Source: CAYPNF01 sp964411985
GTDB taxonomy: Bacteria; Verrucomicrobiota; Verrucomicrobiia; Limisphaerales; J093
Length of the DNA stretch: 64,000 nucleotides
Reading direction: 5' to 3'
Assembly (NCBI GenBank): GCA_964411985.1
Contig: CAYPNF010000043.1
Span: 1-64,000 of the forward strand
Within the stretch, counting starts at the first letter, position 1, and every line of letters starts with the position of its first letter. Made by a program: the position numbers and the translations under genes. The notes beneath the pieces are model-generated. The model had not been told where the DNA came from and made no database searches. It saw only the letters and a list, made by a program, of their open reading frames with translations. Positions 62,307 to 64,000 of the stretch are shown piece by piece.

Positions 62307-63749
62307 ATGCGGATGGATAGTCACATATTGTTGCAGGGTCCGAACCCCCTGATGATTTTGCCCTTTGGGATTCTGTTGGCCACAATTGCGTTGGCCCCCT
62401 TGTTCTTTGCGGATTGGTGGGGCAAGCACTATCCCAAAGTGGCCTTCGGCCTGGGGACAGTCACGGTGGCCTATTACCTGTTTTCTCTGCATGCCGGAGG
62501 AAGGGTGATCGGCACGGCTCACGAGTACTTCAGCTTCATCGCGTTGATTGGTTCCCTATTTGTGGTGTCCGGAGGCATCCATTTCACTATCAAAGGCGAA
62601 GCAACACCTCGTGAAAACGTGATGTTCCTTCTTTTTGGCGCTGTCGTCGCGAACCTGCTGGGGACGACAGGGGCTTCGATGCTGTTGATCCGCCCCTGGA
62701 TCAGGATGAACAAGTACCGGATCACCGCTCACCACGTTGTGTTCTTCATCTTCCTGGTGTCCAATGTGGGAGGATGCCTCACGCCGATTGGTGATCCACC
62801 CCTTTTCCTGGGCTATTTGAAGGGGATTCCGTTTTGGTGGGTTGCCCAACAATGCCTGCCCATGTGGGCCACCGGCGTGGCCGTCCTGTTGGTTATGTTC
62901 TATGTGGTGGACTCGATTAATTTCAGAAAGGCACCGAAAGAGGTCCGCAACGCTTTGGCAGAACCCAAGGATACCTGGCAGTTCCAGGGTCTTTCTAATC
63001 TGGCTTTTCTCGCCGCCATCCTGGGATCCGTATTCATCAACAACCCGCCATTCCTACGGGAGGCGATCATGATCGCGGCAGCTCTCGGCTCTTACTACAC
63101 GACGAGCAAGCAGATTCATGCGGCAAATGACTTTAACTTCCACCCCATTAAAGAGGTGGCGATTCTGTTTGCGGGTATTTTTTCGACGATGATGCCTGCC
63201 TTGGACTGGCTGCAGGCGAACGCAAGTCGTTTGGGTGAACCGAGTCCCGGGATGTTCTACTGGGCCTCAGGCGCGCTTTCGAGCGTCTTGGATAACGCCC
63301 CCACCTACTTGAGCTTCCTCAGCGCCGCGATCGGGGCGTTTGTCAGCCCGGAACTGGTTCAGCAGGTGCAGCAAGTCATCCAATCGGGTGGATCAGACCT
63401 GGCCGCTCTCCCCGGGAACCAAGCGGAAATCGTCCGGCAAGCGTACGCGATGCTCCAACATTATCAACCCGCGGCCCTCGCGGCAAAATCGGTCGGCGTG
63501 GATCAGATTCAGATTGCCGTTCTGTTGGGAAACCCCGCTTTCAGCAAGTTTATCGTTGCGGTGAGTACCGGTGCGGTTTTCTTTGGAGCCAACACTTACA
63601 TCGGTAATGGGCCCAATTTCATGGTCAAGGCAATCGCGGACCAGCAAAAGGTGAACACTCCCAGCTTCCTGGGCTATGTCTTTCGGTTCACGCTCCCAGT
63701 GATGTTGCCCATGCTGGCAATCGTGTGGTTGCTCTTCTTCCTGCGCTAA
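62307..63749 (+). CDS. NhaD-like sodium:proton antiporter (CitMHS/Ion-transporter family)
   Basis: A 480-residue membrane protein with about 11-13 helices. The family block NVGGCLTPIGDPPLFLGYLKGIPF is characteristic of NhaD/arsenite-citrate-type ion transporters, where the T-P-I-G-D-P-P stretch lies in a half-helix. A further conserved part is TGAVFFGANTYIGNGPNFMVKAIADQ at the end, typical of the group. It would exchange sodium and protons. The upstream start at 62307 gives MRMDS; ATG at 62313 is equally possible. It is divergent from the CPBP gene and followed by the convergent signal peptidase gene. Confidence 0.8.
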   Translation: MRMDSHILLQGPNPLMILPFGILLATIALAPLFFADWWGKHYPKVAFGLGTVTVAYYLFSLHAGGRVIGTAHEYFSFIALIGSLFVVSGGIHFTIKGEATPRENVMFLLFGAVVANLLGTTGASMLLIRPWIRMNKYRITAHHVVFFIFLVSNVGGCLTPIGDPPLFLGYLKGIPFWWVAQQCLPMWATGVAVLLVMFYVVDSINFRKAPKEVRNALAEPKDTWQFQGLSNLAFLAAILGSVFINNPPFLREAIMIAAALGSYYTTSKQIHAANDFNFHPIKEVAILFAGIFSTMMPALDWLQANASRLGEPSPGMFYWASGALSSVLDNAPTYLSFLSAAIGAFVSPELVQQVQQVIQSGGSDLAALPGNQAEIVRQAYAMLQHYQPAALAAKSVGVDQIQIAVLLGNPAFSKFIVAVSTGAVFFGANTYIGNGPNFMVKAIADQQKVNTPSFLGYVFRFTLPVMLPMLAIVWLLFFLR

Positions 63750-63839
63750 AGTGAACCATCCGAGTGTCGGGCAATGCGAACTGAAGTGACGAAGCCACTT
63801 TCCCTTGGCTAGCGACATGTTAGCCCATCCAGTACGGGG

Positions 63840-64000
63840 CTAATACTGACCTGCGACCACCCCTTTGATGTCCACCCCGTGGAGCGGGCCATAGTAACGG
63901 CTGTCCAGACTGTTGCCGCGATTGTCACCCAAGACAAAATAGTGATTGGGGCGCAGATCATACCTACTGCGGCGCACGGCTTCGGTGCGCACCTTCTTCG
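63840..64000 (-). CDS. lepB: Signal peptidase I, C-terminal part, cut by window edge
   Basis: The last 53 or so residues of a type I signal peptidase, read from the window end to a TAG at 63840. The box E motif is intact: LGDNRGNSLDSRYYGPL (GDN-x2-NS-x-DSR), followed by HGVDIKGVVAGQY. This C-terminal box marks the S26A family that cuts exported proteins at the membrane. The catalytic serine and lysine lie beyond the window. The gene would be essential; its end is 91 bp from the convergent NhaD-like gene. Confidence 0.85.
   Translation of the reverse strand, partial: KKVRTEAVRRSRYDLRPNHYFVLGDNRGNSLDSRYYGPLHGVDIKGVVAGQY

Noticed and set aside
1..64000. CRISPR arrays, rRNA, tRNA, phage or insertion-sequence genes in the window
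   Set aside because: I searched for repeat-spacer arrays, transposase and integrase motifs and tRNA features and saw none; absence is by eye only.

Overview
The window is GC-rich (roughly 60%), gene-dense Gram-negative DNA. Its gene set points to a heterotrophic Verrucomicrobiota member of the Pedosphaera/Limisphaerales type. The supporting features are several Tat-exported Gfo/Idh/MocA oxidoreductases, a GH127 and a GH2 glycosidase, a sulfatase, a XylR-type regulator, CRTAC1 (FG-GAP plus ASPIC/UnbV) proteins, LamG/Ig-like proteins, a DUF2330-type protein, and secreted proteins ending in a 'STDLVNW'-type tail. The taxon is inferred from gene content only; no rRNA or tRNA gene was seen. Lipid A genes and an RND/TolC pump show a diderm envelope.

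Region by region. (1) 113-13731 is a carbohydrate-use region: GH127 arabinofuranosidase-like enzyme, MBL-fold hydrolase, two translationally coupled Gfo/Idh oxidoreductases divergent from a XylR-like regulator and a URO-D-family protein, a CocE/NonD hydrolase coupled to a PH-domain membrane protein, a Tat-exported sugar isomerase/epimerase and a carboxypeptidase-regulatory-like protein. (2) 14130-19946 is mixed: a small membrane protein, a vanadium-haloperoxidase-like enzyme, a secreted HExxH metallopeptidase-like protein, a NarL-type response regulator, an AlkA-like DNA glycosylase and a nitrilase-family amidohydrolase. (3) 19993-30143 is a block of large secreted proteins: a double-length CRTAC1 protein, a three-LamG protein with its own terminator, and a TPR protein followed directly by a single CRTAC1 protein. 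(4) 30176-36180 holds an SSS transporter overlapping a UreF-like gene, a Tat-exported glycosidase-like protein and a DUF2330-like protein. (5) 36428-37157 is a VapBC-type toxin-antitoxin pair with its own promoter and palindrome. (6) 37190-45428 is an efflux island: MFS transporter, TolC, TetR, then divergent MFP and RND pump, with a palindromic operator overlapping a perfect TTGACA -35 box. (7) 45488-46588 contains an antitoxin-like gene whose nucleotidyltransferase partner is cut short, and a small lipoprotein. (8) 46898-53617, all on the minus strand, is a second saccharide-use block: Gfo/Idh, GH2, an unknown secreted protein and a sulfatase. (9) 54015-58150 holds an OPT transporter preceded by a long imperfect dyad, and a three-gene unit of exported protein, ECF sigma factor and membrane-anchored putative anti-sigma factor. 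(10) 58234-62224 is an envelope operon: CPBP protease, LpxK, LpxL/HtrB-like acyltransferase and GT9 heptosyltransferase-like enzyme. (11) A NhaD-like antiporter and the C-terminal end of signal peptidase I, cut by the window edge, finish the sequence.

Intergenic DNA carries several dispersed repeat types: hairpins with a CTCGNCGAG core, a 29-bp repeat starting GGCAGGCTGCGGAGAG, and an inverted ATCTGCG-type element. Most annotated starts were moved inward from the longest open frame to the codon that precedes a signal peptide or the conserved domain; this is noted for each gene.
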